DNA of 64,000 nt, taken from contig NZ_CABVMM010000016.1 of NCBI RefSeq assembly GCF_902499555.1, positions 1 to 64,000 on the forward strand. The letters run 5' to 3'. Within the stretch, counting starts at the first letter, position 1; the number at the start of each line of letters is the position of its first letter. Made by a program: the position numbers and the translations under genes. The notes below the pieces were generated by a model that saw only the letters and a list, made by a program, of their open reading frames with translations, was not told where the DNA came from and ran no database searches. This document shows positions 51,835-59,711 of the stretch, one piece after another. This DNA comes from Mesonia oceanica. Lineage in GTDB: Bacteria; Bacteroidota; Bacteroidia; Flavobacteriales; Flavobacteriaceae.

Positions 51835-52044
51835 TTGAGCACCTTCAGAATTTTAAAAATATATAGTAAATTCCGTAATCGCAGATGGCGAAATAATTAC
51901 ACTGTTCCCGAAATCCGACTTCAAGGAAAATGGCTAGAAAATTTAGGCTTTAAAGAAGGCGCTCAAGTAAAGATTAAAGAGCAACATCATCAACTCATCA
52001 TCACCGTTCTTCAGCAAGAAAAAGAAGGAACTAATCAAACATAA
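51835..52044 (+). CDS. SymE-like toxin
   Basis: 69 residues starting with TTG at 51835, directly at the last operator. KIYSKFRNRRWRNNYTVPEI, RLQGKWLENLGFKEGAQVKI and IITVLQQ define the SymE/AbrB-like fold. The paralog at 37040 shows the same start position. The weak TTG start and overlapping operator would keep expression very low. E. coli SymE is SOS-induced and condenses nucleoid DNA. Confidence 0.85.
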   Translation: MSTFRILKIYSKFRNRRWRNNYTVPEIRLQGKWLENLGFKEGAQVKIKEQHHQLIITVLQQEKEGTNQT

Positions 52045-52119
52045 TGAGATAAACCTAAAAACCCATTCCTTCGATAACCAACAAAAAGCACTTCAACCTT
52101 ACCAATTTCAGTCAGACCA

Positions 52120-52746
52120 TTAATCAAGAGCCCTGATTTTTTCATAAATCATTTGTTTCGATTGCTTAAAAAGTTCCCCACCAAACTCCTCATTATCCAA
52201 CGAGATAACCCGCGTATCTTTTACGCCCATCATTCCGAAAACAAATTTTAAATAAGAAGTCTGAAAATTCATCAGTTCATTTTTCTCCCCTTCCGCATAA
52301 CCTGTATCGCCCCGTGCTGAAAGAATAAAGAGTTTTTTACCGTTCAATAAGCCCACATAATCGCCATCGGGCACGCCAGATCTAAATTTCCAGGTTTCGT
52401 TAATACGCATAATTTGGTCGATATACGCTTTTAAACCGCTAGGGATTGACCAGTTGTACATTGGGGTAGCCAGCACATAAATATCGTGTTCCTTGATTTC
52501 ACGTACCAGTTCATCACTCAGCATCACCCCACGCTGATTTGCTGTTGTCCGTTCTTCAGGCTTTATAAACGCACTCGCAATCCAAGCCTCATCGATGGGT
52601 GGAATTTCCACCAATCCCACTTCGCGATACGTAAAAGTGTCTTTAGGATGTTTACTTTTCCAGTTTTCAACAAATAATTCAGCGAGCTTTCTACTTTGTG
52701 ATCGCTCTTCCCTAACGCTGGAATTAATGATTAATACTTTGTCCAT
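52120..52746 (-). CDS. FMN-dependent NADH:quinone reductase / azoreductase
   Basis: 208 residues, AzoR-type flavodoxin fold. VLIINSSVREERSQSRKLAE is the FMN phosphate loop, ATPMYNWSIPSGLKAYIDQI the conserved middle motif, and LSARGDTGYAEGEKNEL the later FMN-contact loop. Reduces quinones or azo compounds with NADH. Target of the adjacent Crp/Fnr regulator, judging by the operator at 52799-52812. Confidence 0.92.
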   Translation of the reverse strand: MDKVLIINSSVREERSQSRKLAELFVENWKSKHPKDTFTYREVGLVEIPPIDEAWIASAFIKPEERTTANQRGVMLSDELVREIKEHDIYVLATPMYNWSIPSGLKAYIDQIMRINETWKFRSGVPDGDYVGLLNGKKLFILSARGDTGYAEGEKNELMNFQTSYLKFVFGMMGVKDTRVISLDNEEFGGELFKQSKQMIYEKIRALD

Positions 52747-52768
52747 TTTTAACTTTTTAAGTTCAGGA

Positions 52769-52812
52769 CAAAGCTGAGGAATATTCAGCTTAAAAAAATT
52801 GACCTAGTTCAA
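52769..52812 (-). promoter_or_regulatory. Crp/Fnr-type operator and promoter of the azoreductase gene
   Basis: TTGACCTAGTTCAA (52799-52812) is a near-perfect palindrome. Leftward, CAGCTTTG (52776-52769; 7 of 8 to TAnnTTTG) ends 36.5 bp from its centre. Followed by the start codon 23 bases later. Confidence 0.8.
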
Positions 52813-52852
52813 GATGAATTTTTTATCTGACTTCGATCGTATCGTTTTTTAT

Positions 52853-52911
52853 CATTTTGGGGCATTGAGTGAATTTTCGTAGAAAATTTGTATCGAAATG
52901 TTCCCAAAATG
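52853..52911. repeat. 59-bp palindromic element
   Basis: CATTTTGGGGCATTGAGTG at the left and GTTCCCAAAATG at the right, inner hairpin AATTTTC-GTA-GAAAATT. Lies between the azoreductase promoter and the Crp/Fnr gene end, 4 bases from the latter's stop. Confidence 0.9.
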
Positions 52912-52914
52912 AAC

Positions 52915-53484
52915 TCAGCTATTTCGAATCCGACTTAAAAACTCGGCCGACATATTTAAATACGAAGCGATGAGGTAATTGGGAAACCGTGCTGAAATAA
53001 GCGGATACCTATTTTGAAAATCTACATACCGCTCTTGGGCATCGAGTACCTGATTGAAAATAATTTTTTGTTGTAGCGCGCCTAGGTAACGTTCTAGAAT
53101 GATTCTGAAAAAACGTTCGAGTTGAGGAAGTTCTTCCAGCAATTTTTGAAAGGACTCGTAAGAAATCTGGAGCAGCTGGGTATCTTCTACCGCCTGAATG
53201 TTGTAAATAGAGGGCGTTTGCTGCTGAAAACTATGCATATCGGTAGCCCACCAATCTTCAATCGCAAAATAAAGAATTTCTTCTTTGCCGGATTTCGGAT
53301 TGATAAAATAAGCTTTTAAAGCACCTTTTACGACAAAATTGTCGGTTTTGCAAACCCTTCCGTTGCGCAATAAATATGCTCCTTTTTGTAAAGCTTTTTC
53401 AGTCCAGTAGTGAGAAAAAACTTTTTCTTCCGCCTCCGTAAGCTTTACAATGCTATTTACTTTTTGTAGAAGTTGTCCCGTCAT
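52915..53484 (-). CDS. Crp/Fnr family transcriptional regulator
   Basis: 189 residues from ATG 53484 (MTGQLLQKVN). The frame is open to 53622, but the additional 46 residues do not resemble the family. Sensor barrel (VVKGALKAYFINPKSGKEEI) and helix-turn-helix NYLIASYLNMSAEFLSRIRN. The protein ends abruptly after IRNS next to a palindromic repeat. Probable activator of the azoreductase gene downstream. Confidence 0.88.
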   Translation of the reverse strand: MTGQLLQKVNSIVKLTEAEEKVFSHYWTEKALQKGAYLLRNGRVCKTDNFVVKGALKAYFINPKSGKEEILYFAIEDWWATDMHSFQQQTPSIYNIQAVEDTQLLQISYESFQKLLEELPQLERFFRIILERYLGALQQKIIFNQVLDAQERYVDFQNRYPLISARFPNYLIASYLNMSAEFLSRIRNS

Positions 53485-53641
53485 TTCAATGTTTTTATAC
53501 GGAATTGAAATTACAAATTTGTCAGTTCGTTGTGTAGTAAAACATCCCAAAATAACATACGAGTACTCAAAACCAAAAACCGTAATCGATTTTTCTTGAG
53601 TTGAAAGTCTAAAAGTATTCATCCTGGACGTTCAATTTTAT

Positions 53642-53700
53642 CATTTTGGGTCATTGAGTGAATTTTCGTAGAAAATTTGTATCGAAATGTTCCCAAAATG
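53642..53700. repeat. 59-bp palindromic element
   Basis: Starts CATTTTGGGTCATTGAGTG and ends GTTCCCAAAATG, with the same inner hairpin as the copy at 52853-52911. The two copies bracket the Crp/Fnr gene in direct orientation. Confidence 0.9.
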
Positions 53701-53798
53701 AATAACCGACAGGGAGCTTTATAGACTTCAATTTAAAAAATATTCTAGGATCCTTAAGTCCATTGGCAACTTAAAGCATCAAATTAATCTAGCAAATA

Positions 53799-54275
53799 CT
53801 ATAGTGTTTTCAGCATCCAGATGTTACAGGAAGAATGTCCTGAATTTCCTAAACATTCATCCAAGCTTTTAAAACCCAATTTTTTGTACCAAGAAACCGC
53901 ATTGGAAAATTCGGGTAAGCTTTCCAGGTAAAGTTCCCGGTACCCAAATTGCAGGGCAGAAGCCAGAGAAGCCTCCATCAATTTTTTCCCTAAGCCTTTT
54001 CCACGAGCTTCTTTGCTGATGTAGAATTTAACCAGTTCGGCACAGCCCTCAGGCAAACCTTCGGTAGGATATACACCGCAACAACCTAGGATTTTCCCTT
54101 CATCTTCAGCTACCCAAAGTTCAGCTTTTTCTATTCTGAAGCATTCATAAAGACTGTTCGTGGCCGCATCAGAATATACCGTTCCTTCTTTTGGTGCATT
54201 ATATTCTTCGAACACATGCTTAATCAAGGTGGCCACTGCTTTATTATCGGTTCTTTTTATTTGTCTAATTTCCAT
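53799..54275 (-). CDS. GNAT N-acetyltransferase
   Basis: 158 residues. Acetyl-CoA loop in FYISKEARGKGLGKKLMEAS (about 87-106), strand LYLESL, and AVSWYKKLGFKSLDE at the C-terminus. Substrate unknown. Its ATG overlaps the stop of the preceding GNAT gene by one base, so the two are one operon, divergent from a MarR gene. Confidence 0.9.
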   Translation of the reverse strand: MEIRQIKRTDNKAVATLIKHVFEEYNAPKEGTVYSDAATNSLYECFRIEKAELWVAEDEGKILGCCGVYPTEGLPEGCAELVKFYISKEARGKGLGKKLMEASLASALQFGYRELYLESLPEFSNAVSWYKKLGFKSLDECLGNSGHSSCNIWMLKTL

Positions 54276-54712
54276 TAGTGTAGTTCTAATTTCATATGAT
54301 TATGCGGTATGCCTACCTCTGTAAAGGTTTCGCCGTAGGTGGTGAAATCTGCTTTTTTATAAAAGTCGACCGCATAGTGTCGGGAATGACACTGAATCTC
54401 TTTTAAGGATTTACTTTTGGCAAAAGTGATGATTTCCTTAAGCAATAACTGACCTATACCTTTTCCCTGAACATCGGGATCTACTGCCATTTGTATCAAT
54501 TGCGCTAAGGTTTTATGTTCTTCGGAAGGAACCAGCACCGCACAGCCAATCACGTTGTCATTCTCTAGTGCTACAAAATGCCAAGAGCGCTCGTCGTGCA
54601 TCTCCCAGGAATGATCGGGAATCCCTAGGGGGCGTAGCAATACTTTATTGCGAAGCTCACGCATCTCCTGATAATATGGAGAATGGGTATTTATATTTTT
54701 TATACGGATCAT
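54275..54712 (-). CDS. GNAT N-acetyltransferase (ElaA/YjcF-like)
   Basis: 145 residues. RELRNKVLLRPLGIPDHSWE near the start and QMAVDPDVQGKGIGQLLLKE (acetyl-CoA loop, about 71-90) are typical of small GNATs of this subgroup, as is HAVDFYKKADF-like CHSRHYAVDFYKKADFTTYG near the end. First gene of the operon controlled from the MarR-operator region at 54743-54790. Confidence 0.9.
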   Translation of the reverse strand: MIRIKNINTHSPYYQEMRELRNKVLLRPLGIPDHSWEMHDERSWHFVALENDNVIGCAVLVPSEEHKTLAQLIQMAVDPDVQGKGIGQLLLKEIITFAKSKSLKEIQCHSRHYAVDFYKKADFTTYGETFTEVGIPHNHMKLELH

Positions 54713-54742
54713 AGCTGAATTTTAGTATAAGATGTTGTATAT

Positions 54743-54790
54743 TACTTGACAAAAGCAAATATAATTAAAGATACTTGATATAAGCAAGTA
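54743..54790. promoter_or_regulatory. Two MarR operators
   Basis: TACTTG-ATATAAG-CAAGTA (54772-54790) is a perfect 6-bp-arm inverted repeat. A second copy, TACTTG-ACAAAAG-CAAATA, lies at 54743-54761, 29 bp away. They fill the divergent gap between the GNAT operon and marR, so the MarR protein likely represses both sides. Confidence 0.75.
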
Positions 54791-54796
54791 AATTTT

Positions 54797-55228
54797 ATGA
54801 AGGAGATTGAAATTATACATAGTATTCGAAAATTCAACCGTAATTATGTGAGAAGTATTGGCTTGTTAGAAAAAAGCTTTTTAAACACGGGGTATTCGCT
54901 TACCGAGTCTCATATTTTGTATATCGTTAAAGAACAGGGCAAGACCACCGCAACCGAAATTAATAAGGTATTGAATTTAGATGAAGGTTATTTAAGCCGA
55001 ATCATCAAAAAACTGATTTCAAATTCGATATTGACCAAAGAAAAATCAAAAGACGATAAGCGCGTTTTTAAAATTAGCTTAACAGAAAAAGGCATCAAAG
55101 AACAACAAAAGCTCGACGATTTATCTTCCGATTCCGTAGCCGGTATTATTTCACATTTATCCCTTCCTGAACAGGAAGAATTGGCCCATTCTTTTAATAA
55201 GATCATGGGCTTGCTGTATGGGGAATGA
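54797..55228 (+). CDS. MarR family transcriptional regulator
   Basis: 143 residues with the winged helix TATEINKVLNLDEGYLSRII and wing KSKDDKRVFKISLT. Dimerising helices at both ends. Divergent from two GNAT genes. The 5' leader is short (6 bases after the operator). Confidence 0.92.
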   Translation: MKEIEIIHSIRKFNRNYVRSIGLLEKSFLNTGYSLTESHILYIVKEQGKTTATEINKVLNLDEGYLSRIIKKLISNSILTKEKSKDDKRVFKISLTEKGIKEQQKLDDLSSDSVAGIISHLSLPEQEELAHSFNKIMGLLYGE

Positions 55229-55375
55229 GTTGGGGATAGTATTGAAGGCGGGGTTTGAAAATTATTTTAAATTTGTATATTGTATTAATTATATAAAACC
55301 CTAAAGAGAAGGTTTCTTGATAATAATGTGATAATATATTATATTTAGACCTTTAAAATTGATATTGGCACTTGT

Positions 55376-56500
55376 ATGATCCACGATAAAAAGCGTTTAG
55401 ATGATTTAAAGTCGTATAAGATTTTAGATACTTCACCCGAGGAACAGCTTGACCAGATTACAGAACTAGCTTCGTTGATTTGCGATACCCCTATTTCGCT
55501 AATTACTTTATTAGATGATAAACGACAATGGTTTAAATCTAATAAAGGGCTTAGTAAGCCACAAACAAATGTCACACATTCTTTTTGTCAATATGCTTTA
55601 GGTAATCCCCAAGAGGTATTAGTGGTTAATGATTCTTGGCAAGACAGTCGTTTTAAAAATAGTGAATTAGTAGTTAATGATCCTAAAATCCGTTTTTATG
55701 CTGGTGCACCTTTAGCAACCAGTAACGGAAATGTTCTGGGAACCCTTTGTATAATCGATACTAAACCAAGGGAAATTACTGAAAATCAAAAAAAAGCCCT
55801 TGAGATTTTGGCTAAAAAAGCTATGGGACATATTGAATTGAGAAAGATTTTTCTCGATCAGAATAAAACCATTGCTATGGGCGTTCATCGGCTAAATAAA
55901 CTTACTCAAAATATACCTGGTGGTATTTTTCAGCTACGTGTAAAGCCAGATAACTCATTTAAATTTGAATTTTTAAGCGAAGGGATAAAGGATCTACATC
56001 CAGATATAAATATTGATGAGTGGCTGAAAAATCCCTCTTTAGGATTTTCGCTTATACATCCAGATGATCTTAAAAACCTTAGGGAGACTCTTGCTGATTC
56101 AGTTAAAAATAATACTAATCTTTATTATGAATATAGAGTGAATTATGGTGATGAAATACATTGGCATTCTGTAAAAGCGCATCCTGAATACACTAAAAAT
56201 GGGGACACTATTTTATATGGGGTTTTTAACGATATAAGTAATCACTATGAGTACCAATCTGCCATGGAGCAAATTTCTTTTGATATTTCCCATAAATTAA
56301 GAAAGCCAGTCACGAATTTATTAGGCTTAACTCATTTGGCGGAAAATAATCTAAATGCAACTAAAAAAGAATTGAAAGAATATATAGGTTATATTCAAAT
56401 GGCTTCTGATGAATTAGATAAGTTTACAAAACAACTCAATGAAACTTATGAGTGGAAAAAACAAAAAATTGCCAATAGCTCTTGGGAAAAAAGTAATTAA
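55376..56500 (+). CDS. GAF-PAS protein with histidine-kinase DHp helix but no ATPase domain
   Basis: 374 residues. GAF domain (about 20-160, SLICDTPISLITLLDDKRQW and ATSNGNVLGTLCIID). PAS-like domain (about 185-300, with HPDDLKNL and EYRVNYGDEIHWHSVKAHPE). A final DHp-like helix pair carries DISHKLRKPVTNLLGLTHLA with the phospho-acceptor His. It ends after about 75 residues of DHp, with no HATPase_c domain. It could be a sensor partner phosphorylated by another kinase, such as the one at 56921-58399. Convergent with the response-regulator gene. Confidence 0.82.
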   Translation: MIHDKKRLDDLKSYKILDTSPEEQLDQITELASLICDTPISLITLLDDKRQWFKSNKGLSKPQTNVTHSFCQYALGNPQEVLVVNDSWQDSRFKNSELVVNDPKIRFYAGAPLATSNGNVLGTLCIIDTKPREITENQKKALEILAKKAMGHIELRKIFLDQNKTIAMGVHRLNKLTQNIPGGIFQLRVKPDNSFKFEFLSEGIKDLHPDINIDEWLKNPSLGFSLIHPDDLKNLRETLADSVKNNTNLYYEYRVNYGDEIHWHSVKAHPEYTKNGDTILYGVFNDISNHYEYQSAMEQISFDISHKLRKPVTNLLGLTHLAENNLNATKKELKEYIGYIQMASDELDKFTKQLNETYEWKKQKIANSSWEKSN

Positions 56501-56526
56501 CTCAATTATTTGTATTTAAATAGCGA

Positions 56527-56937
56527 TTATAAATTTTTTACTTTGGTTAACTGGCATATTTTTTTCAATTTTTTCAAATCGATAGGTTTAGTGATATAGT
56601 CTTTAACCAAAGGATGATTATGTGCTTTTTTAATGTCTGTATGATCTACCGATGAAGAAACGATTAAAATTTGAAGCTTTTTTGCATTTTTCACTTTAAT
56701 AATGCTATCTAGAAATTGCCAACCGTTCATAACGGGCATATTAATATCTAGCAAAATGACTTCCGGTAGGTCTAGGTTTTCTTCCAAGGCTACACTAAAG
56801 TGCTCGTAAGCTTCTTGGCCATTCTTAAATATTAAAAAATCATTGCAATATTTTTTAAGTTGGAATAATTTTTTTGTTCCAAATCTAAATAACTTATCAT
56901 CATCAATGATACACAAAAGGTTAAACTCTTGTTCCAT
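56527..56937 (-). CDS. Single-domain response regulator (CheY-like)
   Basis: 136 residues: acidic pocket LLCIIDDDKLF (about 7-17), phospho-acceptor Asp in EVILLDINMPVMNGWQFLDS, Thr/Ser in ILIVSSSVD, and Lys in DYITKPIDL. No output domain. It overlaps the end of the upstream kinase gene by 17 bases, so it is the kinase's partner; a stand-alone receiver suggests phosphorelay or protein-interaction output. Confidence 0.92.
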   Translation of the reverse strand: MEQEFNLLCIIDDDKLFRFGTKKLFQLKKYCNDFLIFKNGQEAYEHFSVALEENLDLPEVILLDINMPVMNGWQFLDSIIKVKNAKKLQILIVSSSVDHTDIKKAHNHPLVKDYITKPIDLKKLKKICQLTKVKNL

Positions 56938-58399
56938 TTTTTAAAAATACTTTAAAGTTAGACCCTTTATTTATTTCACTTTCTACTTGTATAGAACCTC
57001 CTAAGGCTTCTATTTGGTTTTTGGTAATAAATAGTCCTATGCCACGGGAATCTTTATGCTGGTGAAAGGTTTTGTACATCCCAAAAAGCTTTTCTCCAAT
57101 TTTATTCAAATCCATTCCTAGCCCGTTATCTATTACCTCAAGGCTAATGAGGTTGTCTATTTCTTTTGCAATTATTTTTATTTTTAATTCTGTTTCTGGT
57201 TTCCTGTATTTAATGGCGTTGGTAAGTAAATTCAATAAGATGCTTTCTAAATAGGCAGGAATCGCTTGTACTTTTAATTGATGATCTACTTCAGTTTGTA
57301 TATGAGCATTTTCAGATTTTATTAGAGCAGAAATATTTTCCAACGTCTTTTCAATGTAGTAAAGCAAATTTAGACTTTCTATATTTTTCTTATCTGTATT
57401 TTGCATGGCAGCCACTTCGTTAAGATGGTTGATGGTCTCACTTAAATTATCTACCGATTGCTCGAAAAGAGGAATAAGTTCATTCTCCTCCAATTCAGGA
57501 TAATCAGAATGCATAAGCTCTAACAGCATCGATAAATTACCGGAATGTGATTTTAAGTTATGTGAGACAATATGCGCAAAATTTACTAAGCGATGGTTTT
57601 GATCTGTAGTGATATCTAAATAGGAAGTAAGTTTTTGTTTACTTTCATACTGAGCAGATAGATCAATTACTTGTGCTAAAAAATTTAATATGCGACCATT
57701 AATATCTCTTATCACAGTTAAAACTAAATGGATATGTAATGTATTTCCATTTTTATGTTTTAAGTTTTTTTCTGTGGTATAGGTTTTAATTTTTCCTTCT
57801 TTTAATTTATTAAAACCTTGAAGAAAACTTTGTAAGTCTTTTTTGTTAATATATTCATTAAAATAGGTTCCTTCTATAGCTTCACAGGAATACCCTAAAA
57901 TCTGGCAAAACCCGTCATTGGTATTTTTGATGAGGCCTCTTTTGTCTAAAAATGCAATTCCTATACTCGTATTTTTTAATACATCGTTAGTGATTTGTAA
58001 CTGTTTGTGAAGGTGTTCTTGTTTTCTTTCTTCTTTATCTATGTTTTGAAACAAGCCATAGATACTCACACATTTGCCATCTTCAAACTCTGGGATTCCA
58101 ATAGCCCTTACCCAAATATTTTTACTTTTAGCCGTGGTTATTTTTACTTTTATATCGTATTCTATATTATGATGGATCGCTTTATTAAAGCTATCTTTAA
58201 TAAGTTTTAAAGAATAGGGATCTTTATAGAAGCTCCAAATATTTTCAAAATCACATTGATAATCTTCATCAACTTCGTGAATTAATTTCGTGACTTTACT
58301 CCAATAAATTTCTTCTTTTTCAAAATCTATCTCCCAACTACCCATTTTGGCATAGATAGCGGTTTTTTCAAGTAACGATTTAAAATTTTGTCGGTGCAT
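56921..58399 (-). CDS. PAS-domain sensor histidine kinase
   Basis: 492 residues, no membrane helix. Two PAS/PAC units (about 15-120 and 135-255). The H-box is FAHIVSHNLKSHSGNLSMLL (His about 283). The ATPase domain shows LLNLLTNAIKYR (N box), VIDNGLGMDLNKIGEKLFGM (G1) and SRGIGLFITKNQIEALGGSI (G2). Bacteroidota light- or redox-type PAS kinases have this layout. Coupled to the receiver gene downstream. Confidence 0.93.
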   Translation of the reverse strand: MHRQNFKSLLEKTAIYAKMGSWEIDFEKEEIYWSKVTKLIHEVDEDYQCDFENIWSFYKDPYSLKLIKDSFNKAIHHNIEYDIKVKITTAKSKNIWVRAIGIPEFEDGKCVSIYGLFQNIDKEERKQEHLHKQLQITNDVLKNTSIGIAFLDKRGLIKNTNDGFCQILGYSCEAIEGTYFNEYINKKDLQSFLQGFNKLKEGKIKTYTTEKNLKHKNGNTLHIHLVLTVIRDINGRILNFLAQVIDLSAQYESKQKLTSYLDITTDQNHRLVNFAHIVSHNLKSHSGNLSMLLELMHSDYPELEENELIPLFEQSVDNLSETINHLNEVAAMQNTDKKNIESLNLLYYIEKTLENISALIKSENAHIQTEVDHQLKVQAIPAYLESILLNLLTNAIKYRKPETELKIKIIAKEIDNLISLEVIDNGLGMDLNKIGEKLFGMYKTFHQHKDSRGIGLFITKNQIEALGGSIQVESEINKGSNFKVFLKNGTRV

Positions 58400-58715
58400 A
58401 AGTTTTTTATTAAAAACGAAGTTTAGCGCTCTTAGGTTTTTGAAAGTGCAAAAAACTACAATAAGATTTTACATGTCATGAAATTTTCAATATTTTATGA
58501 TTTTTTATTAAATCGAAATTCGATTTACTTCAACGAAAATAGGTTGATTAGATAATTTGAAGTCTGCTTTTCGATTAATGGAAGTTTCTTTATCGTTGAA
58601 TTAATAAAAACTATAGATAAGCTGTATTTTTGTCTATTATCGATAAATATGTTTAAAAATTAAATAAGCTTAATTTAAGGGGTCATTAAAAAAGAAATGA
58701 AAATCTTTTTGCGTA
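58400..58715. other. Gene-free interval
   Basis: About 315 AT-rich bases between the kinase start and the end of the Panacea pair. No gene, repeat or clear hairpin seen. It likely holds the kinase promoter. Confidence 0.4.
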
Positions 58716-59102
58716 TTAAATATCCCTTTTGGGGAATAAATTCTTAATCACTGTTAGGTAGAAAATTAGAATAGATGCAGTAAGAGTTCCGCAGACAAAG
58801 ATGAATTCGTTTTCTGTTATTCTAAAGTAATGGATGCTAATAAAGGCGTGTAGTAAAATGAAGATAGCAATAAAAATTGCCCATATTGCTGAAAACCAAA
58901 AAGCTTTTTTTGCGTTTTCCTTTCTTAAAGCTCGTTCAGATTCTTGGTTTTCTTTTTCTATAAGAAGTTTGTGAAACTTAACCCAAGTATCAATATCGTC
59001 CATACTTCCGGTGAAGAGTTCTTTTGATTCTTCATTCTCGGTTGTGTTTAAGGAGGGATTTTCAACAGAATTTTTAAAATAGTCTTCGTAATCTTTACCC
59101 AT
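58716..59102 (-). CDS. Small two-helix membrane protein, candidate toxin of a Panacea pair
   Basis: 128 residues. An acidic N-terminal half (DYFKNSVENPSLNTTENEES) is followed by a basic stretch and two hydrophobic helices (FWFSAIWAIFIAIFILLHAF; FIFVCGTLTASILIFYLTVI), ending NLFPKRDI. It starts exactly where the Panacea-domain gene stops (1-base spacing). Panacea antitoxins neutralise diverse toxins, some of them membrane-acting, so this protein is the natural toxin candidate. Not tested. Confidence 0.65.
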   Translation of the reverse strand: MGKDYEDYFKNSVENPSLNTTENEESKELFTGSMDDIDTWVKFHKLLIEKENQESERALRKENAKKAFWFSAIWAIFIAIFILLHAFISIHYFRITENEFIFVCGTLTASILIFYLTVIKNLFPKRDI

Positions 59103-59555
59103 TTACGAAGCTATTTTATTCTTATAATATTCTTTAATGATGGATTCATCAATATTGATGTTGTTGAAGTTAGGCTTAAATACTTTGTCCCAAGGAGTGT
59201 TTTTTTCGTGGGTTAATTCAGATAAACTTATTCCTGAAACGTTTTTGTATTTATTCCATAATGCTTGTAGGAATTTTTTATCCTCTTCAGAAAGCTTATT
59301 TTTAGCATGTAGGTCTAAAACTACCGGATTTACATTATGATAGCCAAATGGTTTGATAACGTAATATAGTTCTGGGATTACAGGACCATATTTCCAAGCT
59401 TGAATTTGATTGGAAAATAAAGATTTATTGAAGAAAGCTAAGTAATACCCCTGCGCAATATAAGTTAGCTTGAGAAGTTTCATAGGATCTACTCCTTTGT
59501 TCTCTTTTTGTGCTAACTCGACAAAATATTTTGCTATGTCAAAACAGTTGTACAT
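59103..59555 (-). CDS. Panacea (DUF4065) domain antitoxin
   Basis: 150 residues covering a complete Panacea/SocA-like domain: FDIAKYFVELAQKENKGVDP, MKLLKLTYIAQGYYLAFFNK, QAWKYGPVIPELYYVIKPFG and SELTHEKNTPWDKVF. This domain acts as a hyper-adaptable antitoxin next to unrelated toxins. It is the first gene of a two-gene operon. Confidence 0.9.
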   Translation of the reverse strand: MYNCFDIAKYFVELAQKENKGVDPMKLLKLTYIAQGYYLAFFNKSLFSNQIQAWKYGPVIPELYYVIKPFGYHNVNPVVLDLHAKNKLSEEDKKFLQALWNKYKNVSGISLSELTHEKNTPWDKVFKPNFNNINIDESIIKEYYKNKIAS

Positions 59556-59711
59556 ACGTTACTAACTCCTTTTTATTTTTTGAATGTTATTGATATACAA
59601 ATATACAAAAATTTTTAATTGGTATTTGTAGGGTACTGTTAATAAGGTTACAAGAAGCTATTATGCATTGCACGTGTAATTGTAGTAATTCAAACCATTA
59701 AAAATATATGA

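Noticed and set aside
53485-53622. Longer N-terminus for the Crp/Fnr regulator at 52915
   Set aside because: The extra 46 residues do not resemble the family; ATG 53484 gives the usual length and start.
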